A stretch of DNA of 15,771 bases from Emmonsiellopsis sp. PD_33 (GCA_032988165.1 JANTQF010000534.1:1-15771); one strand, 5' to 3'. Shown: positions 1 to 9,217, numbered from the stretch's first letter. Numbers and translations are program-made. Notes: generated from the sequence alone by a model not told the origin.

Positions 1-1
1 G

Positions 2-595
2 ACAGAACGTGCGACTGTGCGCTGGGTATGCTCACTCCGAGCGGACCGGCCATGTCTTCGCCGCTGCTCACCACTGCTTCGCTTCACGACGCTCTTCCGA
101 CCCGCCCGCCCCGCAATATCCCTCACCCTCCTAAACCGCGGCACCCCGACCCCCCGCGCCCGCATCTACCGCCTCCCATCCAACAACCCCCACCTCCGCA
201 CCGCCTGGCTATCCCTCCTCGCCCCCTGCGCGCGCGTACCTAGCGCGCAGAAGTACAAAAACCCACAAAAAAGCGAGGAAACTGTTCAGAAGAAAATGCT
301 CCCGACGGATCTCGCCGCGGACCCGGAGCCGGCGGCCCATTTGCCGCTGCCGGGTGAGGAGGATTTGATTGGGTTTGTCACGGCGGGGAATTATAATTTG
401 GCTAGGGGGCGGGGGACGGGGGTTGGGGTGGTGTTGGTTAGTAGGGTTTTGGAGGGGGATGGGAGGTTGGTGGATGAGGGGGACGTGGGGGGGAAGAATG
501 GTGGTGGGTTGTCGAGGGAGAGGATGAAGAGGGTTTGTATTGTTAGGGCGGCGGGGGAGAGGGTGGGGAGGTTGGGGGTTTGGGACGTTGTGTAG
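2..595 (+). CDS. POP1: POP1, RNase P/MRP protein subunit, C-terminal part (5' end outside window)
   Basis: This is the 3' end of a gene entering from the left edge. POP1 is the large protein subunit of nuclear RNase P and RNase MRP, which mature the 5' ends of tRNAs and process pre-rRNA. The frame carries the family's C-terminal signatures: a strand-like block ending in RGTPTPRARIYRLP (about 124-165), and near the end GEEDLIGFVTAGNYNLARGR followed by GTGVG (about 350-420), the closing motif of POP1 proteins. The stop is TAG at 593-595... read as the last codon of the frame. The first ~33 visible codons (before about base 100) are Arg/Cys-rich and unlike POP1; they coincide with an adapter-like sequence, and a neighbouring frame there reads TRPPRN, so an artefact or frame error near 100-120 is possible. 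From about 360 the coding strand becomes extremely G-rich and C-poor. The family call comes from recognised motifs, not from a search. Confidence 0.75.
   Translation, partial: TERATVRWVCSLRADRPCLRRCSPLLRFTTLFRPARPAISLTLLNRGTPTPRARIYRLPSNNPHLRTAWLSLLAPCARVPSAQKYKNPQKSEETVQKKMLPTDLAADPEPAAHLPLPGEEDLIGFVTAGNYNLARGRGTGVGVVLVSRVLEGDGRLVDEGDVGGKNGGGLSRERMKRVCIVRAAGERVGRLGVWDVV
73..100 (+). other. Illumina adapter-like sequence near window edge
   Basis: Bases 85-100 (CACGACGCTCTTCCGA) are identical to 16 consecutive bases of the TruSeq/10x read-1 adapter, and 73-100 match the longer adapter arm at about 24 of 28 positions by eye. The expected following TCT is replaced by CCC. It sits within 100 bases of the window start, just where the POP1 reading loses its family resemblance. 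It could be a contig-end artefact; a chance match within genuine coding sequence is less likely but not excluded. Confidence 0.5.
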
Positions 596-1066
596 GTTGT
601 GTACTAGTAGGTGAGGTGGTGAGTAGGGGGGAGGATTTTGGGGTATGTTGTGGATGGATGGATATTAGTGCTGATTCTGGATATGTGTTTTTGGGATATA
701 CTGGGATGGGGATATGATGATATCTAATCCCCATGCTGCAAATATTTCAGAGGGCTATTTATTGGTTAGTTGGTTGGCCTTTTTTGAACTGTGGCCTTTT
801 GGTCCTCCTCCTGGGAATGATATCATGGCTCTGAGACGGGCGATATGGAAAGACGCACACACCCACGCCATCCTCCCTTTTTTTTCTTGTTGGCAAAACA
901 CGAAAGAGAAATAATATAAAGGAAAGAAAAACACTATATGTATACACACATGATCCTACCAACCACCCGAACGAACATCGTCCAATCTATATAATAAAAC
1001 AGCCATATTCTTCTCCCTCATCACCTCAATTCCCACCCACATACCCCATACACAATATCCATCCAT
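596..1066. other. Convergent intergenic region, POP1 / MIC19
   Basis: This 471-bp stretch separates two genes that end toward each other, so it should hold both 3' UTRs and poly(A) signals. The left part (596-720) continues the G/T-rich composition of the POP1 3' end and the right part (about 960-1066) is C/A-rich on the + strand, mirroring the G-rich MIC19 3' end on the other strand. The short open frames here have no recognisable protein features. AT-rich stretches around 905-945 and 990-1000 could serve 3'-end formation. Confidence 0.5.
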
Positions 1067-2258
1067 CTACCCAACAACCTTCTCCACCCACCCCCTCTCC
1101 AACCTCCCCACCTCCCTCTTAAACCCCTCAACCTCCCTCCAACAATCCAACGGCCTCTTCTCATTACCCCTCAAACACCTCACAACCTCCTCCCTTGCCT
1201 TCTCAACCCCCTCATCCATCTCAACCACCTTCTTCCTCTCCGCAAGCTTCGCCTTCAGCGCCGAGATCTCGGACTGAACATGCGCACTGCTCAGCTCGCT
1301 GCGCGCTACGACGACACCACCAGCAGGCTCCGCATTAGCATTGTCCGTTGTAGGGGCAGCAGCGGCAAGTTCAGCCGCGGACCCGGGCCCCGCGAATGGC
1401 ACGCGCGGGGCGTCGAGGGAGAGGGAGGGTGGGGGGTGTTGCTGCGAAGATTTCTTATCTGTGGGGGTTTGTTGTTTTTGAGCGGCAGTGGTGGAGGAGG
1501 AGGAAGAAGAAGGGGCAGGTGTCAGGCGCTTTTCGAGATCGGCGAGGGTCTGGGTTTCGCGGGCGCGGATGCGTTCGAGCTCGGCGGCGACGCGGTTTTG
1601 GATGTGGAGTTCTAGCGTTTGGGCGCGGGAGGAGTCGGTCTGTGTTTGTTGTGTATTTAGTTTCAGGGTTTTGTCTGGGCTTCTCTTTTTCTTTGGGGTG
1701 GGGGGTGGGTAGAGATGGAATGCGCCGGTAGATCTTCGGGATATATCAGACATACCTCTGCGCTCGCTTGCAGCGACTCGACAAATCCTGGTGAGAACTG
1801 CACAGGGGTCTCGCTATATTATTCAATTGGGCAATGGTTAGCTGAATTCTTCAATCAAGAACGGCCTCAATAAAAAATTCCGCGTAAAAGAAAAAGAAGA
1901 AGAGAAACCAAGCTCCGTTCCTCTCTCTCCAAACAATCCCCCCTCCCGCACCCATTTTCTTCCAATTCCCCAACCTCCTCATCCTACTCAACATCCTCCC
2001 AATCCTCCCAATTGGCCCCTCCCCAAATACCCAATCGCCTCACAACCCCCCACAGAACACAAAGACACAGATATCCAATTCAATCCGCAAAGGTCCATCC
2101 CAATTAATCCCGCCTTCCCTCCCCAAACACACAAAACTAAAAAGACAGAAAGAAAAGAAGCAACATCGACCCTATCAACCAAACCACACTCACCTAGAAA
2201 AAACATGTCTCGACCCGGCCCCCGCCGCTGTAGAAGGTTTCGATCCGCCCGCTCCCAT
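1067..2258 (-). CDS. MIC19: MIC19, MICOS complex subunit (three exons)
   Basis: MIC19 is a peripheral inner-membrane subunit of MICOS, the complex that holds mitochondrial crista junctions. Proposed exons: 2258-2194, 1813-1756 and 1639-1067, giving about 231 aa. Intron 1 (2193-1814) has a GTGAGT donor, a GCTAAC branch point and a TATAG acceptor; intron 2 (1755-1640) has GTATGT and CACAG. Splicing restores the fungal Mic19 N-terminus: MGAGGSKP, a myristoylation-type start, then HVFSSETPVQFSPGFVESLQ, then TDSSRAQTLELHIQ. The middle is low-complexity (Ser run, Pro/Gln). The C-terminal helical region contains SEISALKAKLAERKKV, with a C-X10-C pair in CLRGNEKRPLDC, the fungal CHCH-type motif that can be oxidised. 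Read without splicing, the last exon appears to start at 1753, which is inside intron 2 and gives a false N-terminus. The gene is tail-to-tail with POP1 and head-to-head with the ankyrin pseudogene. The 3' half of its coding strand is strongly G/T-rich. Confidence 0.9.
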
Positions 2259-2896
2259 CTCTTCAAGCTCTTTCCCAGGTTATTTGAAATGCAATGGCGG
2301 GGTGCAGATGGCAGAGTTGCCCCTTGTTCGGTTTCCAAAGGGCGGGCGGAGGACTCGAGCAATTAATTGGGGGATTGCGGTTGCGGTTGCGGGGAGATAA
2401 AAGTTGAGATGGGTTCATTTCGATGTTGTTTTCGGCGTTGATCAAAGTCGGGTCGGGCAGGGACGGGGTCATGTGATCTGGGCTAAGCATAAAATGCATT
2501 AATATTTTATGTGCATAAATGTGGACACGCTATGCCTTTTTTAGATAGACATTTCTTGGCTGATATCAACCCCTATCCCCAACTTCACCTCCATAGTATT
2601 TTTCTCGTATCATAGCGGATATCTGTTGATCGCGTACGGTTTACCTCGTATTTTGCGAGCTATTTTCATTTTCATTCTCTTCTGCTCTCACGCGGGCGGA
2701 AGCATAAATAGCTTTGGAAACCCGCTTGTAGATAGTGGAATCAGTCAATCATCTTCTCATCTCTTGCCTACATTACTAGTACCTACTCGTACGTACTCGA
2801 GTTAACGCTACGATCTCTCATAATACCTCTATCCAGCATTCAAAACTTTCCTCGAAAATATAATATCAGCCCAATCCAACTATCTCAAGACCAAAC
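2259..2896. promoter_or_regulatory. Divergent promoter region, MIC19 / ankyrin pseudogene
   Basis: About 640 bp lie between the MIC19 start and the former start of the ankyrin gene. The side near the pseudogene has a TATA-like ATAAATAG at 2704-2711, followed by a pyrimidine-rich stretch near 2750-2770 that would suit a transcription start, and AT-rich sequence around 2490-2520. On the MIC19 side a GA/CG-rich stretch (2370-2400) precedes the ATG. No gene is recognisable. The element calls rest on pattern only. Confidence 0.4.
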
Positions 2897-4221
2897 ATTG
2901 CCCCAACTTCTCCCCGGCCTCCCCAACGAACTCGCCCTTCGCATTTCCGACTACCTACACACAAAGGATCTATTCTACCTCTTGCAAACATTGCCAAAAT
3001 TTGCCTTGCTCCTCTCACCAAAACACATCACACGATCAGATCTCGCCTTCAAACGCGATGATCCACAAATCACAACAGACACCAGTATCCTCCGCGGCGA
3101 CTCCTGCTATTACGCAGACCCGGACTACATGGGAAACACCATCCTCCACATCTCCGCTCAAAACGGCAACGCCATCGTGATGTCGTACCTCCTCACAAAT
3201 CTACATTCCAGCAGCCACCCAAATATCAAAAACGGCGCGGCTCGCAGCCTGGTTCGGCCATGAGGAAATCGTCAAACCCCTCCTTTCCAAACCATCCATT
3301 GAAGCAAACTGTCGCAATGCAAAGCTCGAGACACCCCTGAGTAATGCCCCCCAAGCAGGAAATTAAGCCATCGTCAGACTACTTTTAGACCATCACGGTG
3401 ACGTGGATCCGAATTCCAAGGCTCACGATGATGCGACACCGCTCATGTGGGCGGCTTTTAATAGCCATGTGACCATTGCGAAATTACTCCTGTCAGCTCT
3501 GGCGTAGATCCAACGGCGAGAAATAACCAGGGGAACACGGCGCTAAGCTGTGCAGCGATGGCTGGCTGTGTATCGCTGGTCGAGCAGCTGCTAGCGAGGG
3601 GGGTTGATGCCAATGCGGCGAATTGCAATGAAAACGTGACGCCGTTGATGTGGGCTGCTGCCAGGGGGCATACGGAGGTGGCTAAGTTGCTTTTAAAGCA
3701 GAGTGATATCGGGGTCAATCTTCTGAGCAGGTTCCAGAAAGCGGCCCTGGGATACGCGGCCGCGGATGGACATGGTGAACTTGTCGACGCACTGCTGCGC
3801 AGGGACGATGTCGATGTGAACCTTGGCTCCCTGGCGCCGGTATATCTTGCCGCTACGAGCTGGGTTGGAGGGGAAGGTCTTCGGAAACTGCTTGCCGTTG
3901 CCGGCGTCGATGTTAATGCTACTAGGTAGGGGTAGAGATGACGGGACACCGCTGATCAATGCCGCTAGGGGTTGTCATGTTTCTAGTGTTATGATATTGC
4001 TCCGTCACCCGGATGTGGATGTTAATGCGAAGAATGACGCGGGCATGACGGCGTTGCATGTCGCGGCGTATAAGGGGGATGAACGGGTTGTTAAGGTGCT
4101 TCTGAATCCTCCGGGTATTAATGCTGATTGTCGGAATTTGGATAAGGAGACTTATTTGGAGTATTTTGCTAGAGTTAAGTTTGTCCCGCCGCGCATGGAG
4201 TTGAGGACGATGGGCGGCTGA
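2897..4221 (+). pseudogene. F-box / ankyrin-repeat protein, decayed
   Basis: The original product was an F-box protein with a C-terminal stack of ankyrin repeats, the architecture of SCF ubiquitin-ligase substrate adaptors that are abundant in Eurotiales. The F-box-like N-terminus reads LLPGLPNELALRISDYL (about 2908-2958). Ankyrin-type units follow, such as GNTILHISAQNGN, TPLMWAAFNSHVTIAKLLL, NTALSCAAMAGC, TPLMWAAARGHTEVAKLLL, TPLINAARGCH and TALHVAAYKGDERVVKVLL, ending at TGA 4219-4221. Lesions: (a) the expected ATG is ATTG at 2897-2900 and no in-frame ATG lies upstream; (b) a +1 frame change with apparent loss of a few repeat residues near 3231-3240; (c) TAA at 3364-3366 within a repeat; (d) a frame change near 3497-3505, with TAG at 3505-3507 in the old frame; (e) TAG at 3927-3929 followed by another frame change at a GGTAG duplication (3924-3935). 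None is flanked by plausible introns. The protein register continues across each break, so decay seems fairly recent. Sequencing error is an alternative for single indels, but not a comfortable one for five lesions. Confidence 0.85.
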
Positions 4222-4513
4222 TGTATTTACTTACTCCTTTTATCAGTCAGGGTTTTGTATTCCTCAGCAGACCAATGTGAATGATGCTTTGGTTGCGTGT
4301 TAATCGTTTACGAAAAAAAAGAAGAAGAAAAAAAAAACATACTCAGAAGTAGTAACAGCTACTACTCATCACCCTCTATTTACTACCCTAGGTAAATCGT
4401 CTTTGTTACTACATTTCATCGACAAAAATCAGCCCAAACAGAAATACCTAAAAACAAAAAACAAAAAAGCAAAAGGAATAAAACGAATCTCAGACGCTCT
4501 TCATTCCAGTATC

Positions 4514-4533
4514 ACCTACCTACCTACCTACCT
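4514..4533 (+). repeat. ACCT tetranucleotide microsatellite, 5 copies
   Basis: Five perfect tandem ACCT units are visible, followed by degenerate CTAT/CTAA units. It is an ordinary noncoding microsatellite in convergent intergenic DNA. Confidence 0.9.
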
Positions 4534-4923
4534 GCCTATCTAATAGAGCCAGTAGAGTAGAGTATAGTAGAGCCGACCGCATCTATCGACCTAACTAACT
4601 ACCTAACTAGCCAGCCGGTAGAGAACTACCTAGAAAGCCACCGGCAGAAGCATACCAACGGACAGGATGCGTGTATAGTGTAGGGAACAAGGAGGACGGA
4701 CAGCTAAGGTATATTGAGTATATATAGATAGATTGGGTAGATAGACTACATAGATAGAGAGATAGGGGTATCATAACATAGCAATTCACAAACGAGAATC
4801 AACATGAAGGAAAAGTACGGCTCGTTCGTACGTAGAGAGCGGAGCGGGTTGAAAAAGCCAGTTTTATCAAAGATCTGATGAACAGGGGCACAGATATAGA
4901 AATAAATAAGTATGGGGAATAGA

Positions 4924-4950
4924 GGGTAGGGTAGGGTAGGGTAGGGTAGG
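4924..4950 (+). repeat. GGGTA pentanucleotide array, 5 copies plus GG
   Basis: Five perfect GGGTA units plus a partial copy lie about 190 bp downstream of the reductase stop. The unit resembles the fungal telomere repeat TTAGGG but lacks one T, and the array is short and internal, so it is taken as a microsatellite. Confidence 0.9.
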
Positions 4951-5137
4951 ATGGGTTGCCTCTGGTGACAAATAATGCATTGCGCGCTTGCTATTTATTG
5001 AGATATAAAGAAAATGGATCCAATAAGTGAGATGCTTTCCATCCATACACACACATACGCATGCAGGTAATCCGCCGGATGATAAACAGCAGAAATGATA
5101 ATGAAAAAAAAAAAGACATAAAAGACACAGTTTCCCA

Positions 5138-7384
5138 TCAGATAGCATAATTCTCCGTATGAAGATACAGCTCGTCCCGGTGCGGATCCGACATGACCTT
5201 GCTCTGCAGCTGCGCAACAGTATTCGCAACGTCGATCCTCATACTGGGCGGACCACAGACAAACACGCACGTCCGCCGACCGAAATCCTTCGAAAATTGC
5301 CTCAGCATAAACGGGATATCGGGACGGCCATACTCGGTTCGCCAGCCGTCGCGTTTCTGCGTTGGCAGGAATGCAAAGCGCATGAGGTTCTTCTGGAAGA
5401 GTGTCGGGGTGGAGGGGAAGCCAAAGTCGAACCCACGCGGATCGGGCTGTGGTTGTTGGTAATTGTCGGGGTCCTGTGGGAAGGGGAAGTTAGAACCGGA
5501 ATTGCGGCCGCCAGGGATGTATGCGGTAGGGAGGGCGCTAATGTCGTCCTCGTTCTCGCGACGAAGTTCCTTTTCGCGATTCTCATCGCCAGCGGCTTCC
5601 TCGCGAATGAAGGCAGAATTGCGCTTGCTGGCAACGCCTTGAAACACATCGTTTATTCGATCGTGAAACACGCCGCTGTGTGGTCGCGAACGGGACATGA
5701 CGGTCCCATCATATCGCTTTGCGGCGGTTAGGTAGAACTGGCAGAAGACGGAGCCAGGAGGGGCGTATTCCCGGCATATTCGAAGTTCCTCTTTGAACCA
5801 TTCCATAGTGTCCGGGCGCTTCAATGCCCAGACTACGCGAACGGTTTTTGTGAGGGCTTTCCCGTCCCTCATTCTTTTAATTAGATCAAGGAGCTGGCTG
5901 GCGATTGCCGTGATGCCGCTCCCGCCCGCGAAGAATATTACATCGTCGAACGATGCCATCTCTCGCCGCATCCCTCCATAAGGCCCATCGATGAAAGCTC
6001 GGTAAGTTTTATATGGACCCTTCTCAAGCGCTGAATCAAGTACTTTGGCGGTGAATCCGCTAAAAGGTCGAAAAACGAGCGTCATATCTCGATATTCCTC
6101 TCCGTAATTGGACGGAAAGTCGTCACTACACAGAGAGGCAATGGTAAATGGATGGTTTTCAAAGACTGAGATGCCTGGCATCCGTAGGTAGACGTATTGT
6201 CCCGGTTTCCATCTCGTCTGTGTGGGGATCGTCACTTTGATTGCGTTTTCGGGCAAAATTGTAACTGCGGATTCTTCGCCGATGAGCCAGGATAATCGGA
6301 ATGGGTTGGTCCAGTTGAGGTAGAACAATCTGGCAAAATATGATAGTAGCCAAATGCCGACAGTAGCAAAAAGGTAGTGCCACGAGGTCAAGAAGTTTTT
6401 ACAATGCCAAAAGAGCATGCCCAAGAACACGATAGACACTGGGACATGCAGAATGACGAACAGCTCGTACATCCCATTCCTTAACACAGGTAAGGAATGT
6501 ATACAAAGGAAGCCAAGGGGCACAAGCGCCGCCAGTCCAGAGCCATAGATATACATGTTCTCGGGATAAAATTGGCGGTATAGATGTAGCGCGCCGTCCT
6601 CCCAGACTGGAGTGATGTAGAATGGTATCATGTGGACGAGGCTCAAGAAGAGACAGAGGTAGCCAGCCCACCGATGAAGAACGTTAAGTCGTTCGTGGCC
6701 TATGCCGGTAAGCAGTGTTATCAAATTTGCCTTAGAGCTCAATCCAATTATCCAAGGCATCATGGCAACAGCGATCATCCCTGCCCGTACCGCCAGGGGA
6801 GGGGATCCGGCTCGAATGGTCGGATAGAAAAGAGGCTGGGGTAGGAAGCAGTATAGGGTGACGAATATCAGGGCTAATATCACGATAAGGGCGGCGCCCA
6901 TCGACGGGGGCACAATCTCCAATCCCCCTAGTCTGATAACGGGAATAGGTTTGTATAACATCCGGCGCGTGAATGCAATTGTATAGCTTACAAATCGCAC
7001 ATTCGAAATCGTTGATTCCTGCCTCGGTGGGGATGGAATCGGTCCCTCTGCCGGGAAAAAGTTGCGGGAGGAGTTTAGAGTGCCCGGGCTCGTCATTTCG
7101 AAATCGGACTCCGGTGACGACGTTTTGTTCGTGAGCATTTCCTCCTTATATAGACCCGTCCGTATCTTGTCCCCCCAGACATGGTAGACGTGCAGTAGCG
7201 CAGTGAACACTAGAAGGCATATCCCAAAGTACACCCATCCAAGAGCGTACTTGCCCGATTCTTTCCATGGATCTTGTTCGCCGGCACCGATTGCGATGTT
7301 GATGCGTTTCGCCAGCGAAACGAATGCGGCGTCCGGCCTCGCCACAGTTTCAGCCACATCCCTTATCCTATTTAACGGCGACAT
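5138..7384 (-). CDS. FRE-type ferric/metal-chelate reductase, integral membrane flavocytochrome
   Basis: The enzyme moves electrons from cytosolic NADPH through FAD and two haems b across a membrane to reduce Fe(III) or Cu(II) chelates outside, feeding reductive metal uptake. It is one exon of 748 aa, a usual length for the family. A first membrane segment lies at about residues 46-68, then a hydrophilic Ser/Pro-rich stretch, then a multi-helix ferric-reductase core (about 161-354). The haem ligands are H237 and H251 (LHRWAGY...LVHMIPF) and H313 and H327 (ILHVPV...FWHCKN), each pair 14 apart. FAD is bound by HPFTIAS (411-417). NADPH is bound by GPYGG (467-471), GGSGIT (487-492) and CGPPSM (710-715). 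A variable charged and Pro/Gln-rich insert (about 560-660) sits between the nucleotide motifs. The ATG at 7384 has a good context (CAAAATG) and no upstream ATG competes. All catalytic motifs are intact. NADPH oxidases share this fold, but the N-terminal helix and overall layout favour FRE. The metal substrate and membrane (plasma versus vacuolar) cannot be read from sequence. Confidence 0.93.
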   Translation of the reverse strand: MSPLNRIRDVAETVARPDAAFVSLAKRINIAIGAGEQDPWKESGKYALGWVYFGICLLVFTALLHVYHVWGDKIRTGLYKEEMLTNKTSSPESDFEMTSPGTLNSSRNFFPAEGPIPSPPRQESTISNVRFVSYTIAFTRRMLYKPIPVIRLGGLEIVPPSMGAALIVILALIFVTLYCFLPQPLFYPTIRAGSPPLAVRAGMIAVAMMPWIIGLSSKANLITLLTGIGHERLNVLHRWAGYLCLFLSLVHMIPFYITPVWEDGALHLYRQFYPENMYIYGSGLAALVPLGFLCIHSLPVLRNGMYELFVILHVPVSIVFLGMLFWHCKNFLTSWHYLFATVGIWLLSYFARLFYLNWTNPFRLSWLIGEESAVTILPENAIKVTIPTQTRWKPGQYVYLRMPGISVFENHPFTIASLCSDDFPSNYGEEYRDMTLVFRPFSGFTAKVLDSALEKGPYKTYRAFIDGPYGGMRREMASFDDVIFFAGGSGITAIASQLLDLIKRMRDGKALTKTVRVVWALKRPDTMEWFKEELRICREYAPPGSVFCQFYLTAAKRYDGTVMSRSRPHSGVFHDRINDVFQGVASKRNSAFIREEAAGDENREKELRRENEDDISALPTAYIPGGRNSGSNFPFPQDPDNYQQPQPDPRGFDFGFPSTPTLFQKNLMRFAFLPTQKRDGWRTEYGRPDIPFMLRQFSKDFGRRTCVFVCGPPSMRIDVANTVAQLQSKVMSDPHRDELYLHTENYAI

Positions 7385-7638
7385 TTTGGTTCCAAAACGT
7401 GTTATATATTCAGCGTTTTTACCTATTGAAGGTCCGACCGGAACAGCATGAACTATAGTCCCAAAAATGTGTTCGAGCTTCGTTGTTCCCTGCCAACGGC
7501 AGTCGTGGATAGCTTGCAGGGGCTAGGTCTCAGCGCAGTGCAGGGGATTGTGGGTGAAACGTATTAAAGAGGCAGAGAGCTGGACATATTGAAATCGGTC
7601 CAGGTCTAAGCTGAGGAGACGCGCTTCGGCAATCGGAA

Positions 7639-7643
7639 ATTGG
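7639..7643 (-). promoter_or_regulatory. CCAAT box upstream of ferric reductase
   Basis: A CCAAT pentamer on the reductase's strand lies about 255 bp upstream of its ATG. In Aspergillus-type fungi the CCAAT-binding complex, with HapX, regulates iron genes; use of this particular box is an inference. Five-base matches are common by chance. Confidence 0.25.
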
Positions 7644-8587
7644 TGGGAGGTTTGGGATATATTGCGGTTAAACCGCCTCCTTTGGTCAATGCCTGAGGCT
7701 CCGTCTTATAGCGCAGCTATCCGTAGGAGGACTGTCGTGCACTCGAGGGTATCACAAGGACCTTCAAAAGAGGAACTACTGTCCACACCGATTTGCGACA
7801 GCTCAGCTCGAGTATGGTCAGGCCACGAAGCGAGGGTGAGGGCGCTAAATGAGGGTGAAGAAACAACAGTTGCAAATGGCAACGAGAGAAGTGAACGAAG
7901 AAGTAAGAACAAGAACCAGCCTGATGTCCCCTTGCTTGTCAGCCACCGGGCAGAGTTATTTTCGGGCGTTGCGAGGTGGTGGGTAGATATATGCAGGTTG
8001 GAGGGGGGCGGATCTGTAGGATGCGGTCACTTGGGGGCCGAAGTAGTACAATGTATGCTCTCTCGAAAGCCGGATTTCCAGGGATCCGGCAGAGTCGAGA
8101 TCCTTGGGATTGGGTTTGGATGATAGAAGTAAATTAGAAGGCGGTCTTGGTATGTGATGCGCTTCGAAGTTCGGCGGTTAACAGAGGCCAACTCGTTATG
8201 AATCGCGAAAATGCCGGCTGCATAAATTCTGGAATGTGATGGGAGTTTAGTTCAAACTTAGACTCCTTTATTGTCGCGTTGGCGATTGGGTAGTGTGATG
8301 TACTGAATATCGTAGACGCAGGCTCTATCGGGCCTGAAATGGCATGTGTATCTCGCGCGCGCTCAGGGAGAGAGTTGCAGGAAGCTGGGTGTTGGATATG
8401 CAATGGGAGTTATTACCTTGGCCTGAGGGAGCGGGGATGGGGCTCGTCGAATCAAAAGCGGGGACAGAGGCGGTCACAGTGACGAGGAAGAATGAATGAC
8501 ATCCTTGGGCATCCGGAGGGTAGCGTCCCTTACATCGGTCCCCTGCAACGGTTGATATGGCCTGTCGAGTCTTCATCAAGACTACTA

Positions 8588-8606
8588 CGGAGTACTGTCC
8601 GCCAAT
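8588..8606 (+). promoter_or_regulatory. CGG-N8-CCG palindrome abutting a CCAAT box
   Basis: Inverted CGG half-sites (8588-8590 and 8599-8601) separated by eight bases are a typical Zn2Cys6 binuclear-cluster binding layout. A CCAAT box follows immediately at 8602-8606. The site is over 1.2 kb from either flanking gene start, so a target is unclear. Chance occurrence is possible. Confidence 0.25.
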
Positions 8607-9145
8607 CTCTTGCAAGTCGGTTAACTTTGTTGGATGCAACGATAATATATTTGCCCTCTCTTCCCTGAAGTTTGAACGGGGACAGTTCTATTCGAACGGG
8701 GTGCATAATCATTCCTCAGCGTCCCTCATAGCTCCGCGGCATCCCTCATTTGCTGGGATGGCCCCAGCAGCAGCACTCTTGGTTGCAGTGTGCCTGCTTC
8801 TGCAGAAGCCGTGAAGGATACACGGTAATTACACGCCACACCTCGATCTGGGCGGTGTCCTGGGCAAGACTCGAAGGAGAGGGTGACACCGCAGCGTCAG
8901 GCGCTGTTCGGGGTGTAAACAATCCAGCCAACCACATCGTCCGGGGACATCATTGGATCTGACCTGTCAGCTCGCGGTGGACTTGCACGAATCAGCGGGG
9001 GAATCAGAGGGGAAAAGAGCAGACGACGAGCTGGGAACAAATGGCACGGCCGTGTTTGCCGCCCGCCATGTTCACTGTTCGAGGTGGTTGTCGAATGAAG
9101 AAGCAGAAGCCGCAGCTGCCAGGCTTGACGTGCCGCCCGCTGCAT

Positions 9146-9173
9146 TAGCGCCGCTTAGCGCCGTCTAGCGCCG
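9146..9173 (+). repeat. Three TAGCGCCG units at exact 10-bp period
   Basis: TAGCGCCG occurs at 9146-9153, 9156-9163 and 9166-9173, so each copy sits about one helical turn from the next. It lies at the left side of the GC-rich island and about 45 bp before a CCAAT box. It may be a clustered protein-binding site or a small tandem repeat. Confidence 0.85.
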
Positions 9174-9217
9174 TGGCTCGCCCGTGACGGCGTCCGCCGC
9201 CGGCCCCAGCCTCACAG

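Larger units (their letters stand above)
4222..5137. other. Convergent intergenic region with simple repeats
   Basis: This 916-bp region lies between the end of the ankyrin pseudogene and the end of the ferric reductase. It holds an A/G-rich tract (4313-4339), an A-rich stretch (4440-4480), a run of ACCT tetramers, TAG/GAG-rich degenerate repeats (4540-4580), many TAGATA-like units (4720-4760), a GGGTA pentamer array and a poly-A run near the reductase stop (5104-5114). No open frame resembles a protein. It probably contains the reductase 3' UTR. Confidence 0.5.

Noticed and set aside
2988..3930. Frame breaks in the ankyrin gene explained as introns
   Set aside because: The ankyrin register runs on directly across each break, leaving no room for an intron of normal fungal size with donor, branch point and acceptor.
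4924..4950. Telomere end
   Set aside because: The unit is GGGTA, not TTAGGG, with five copies only, and genes continue on both sides.
7662..8123. 153-codon open frame on the + strand
   Set aside because: It begins at TTG, not ATG, has no recognisable motif and lies in the promoter of the reductase.
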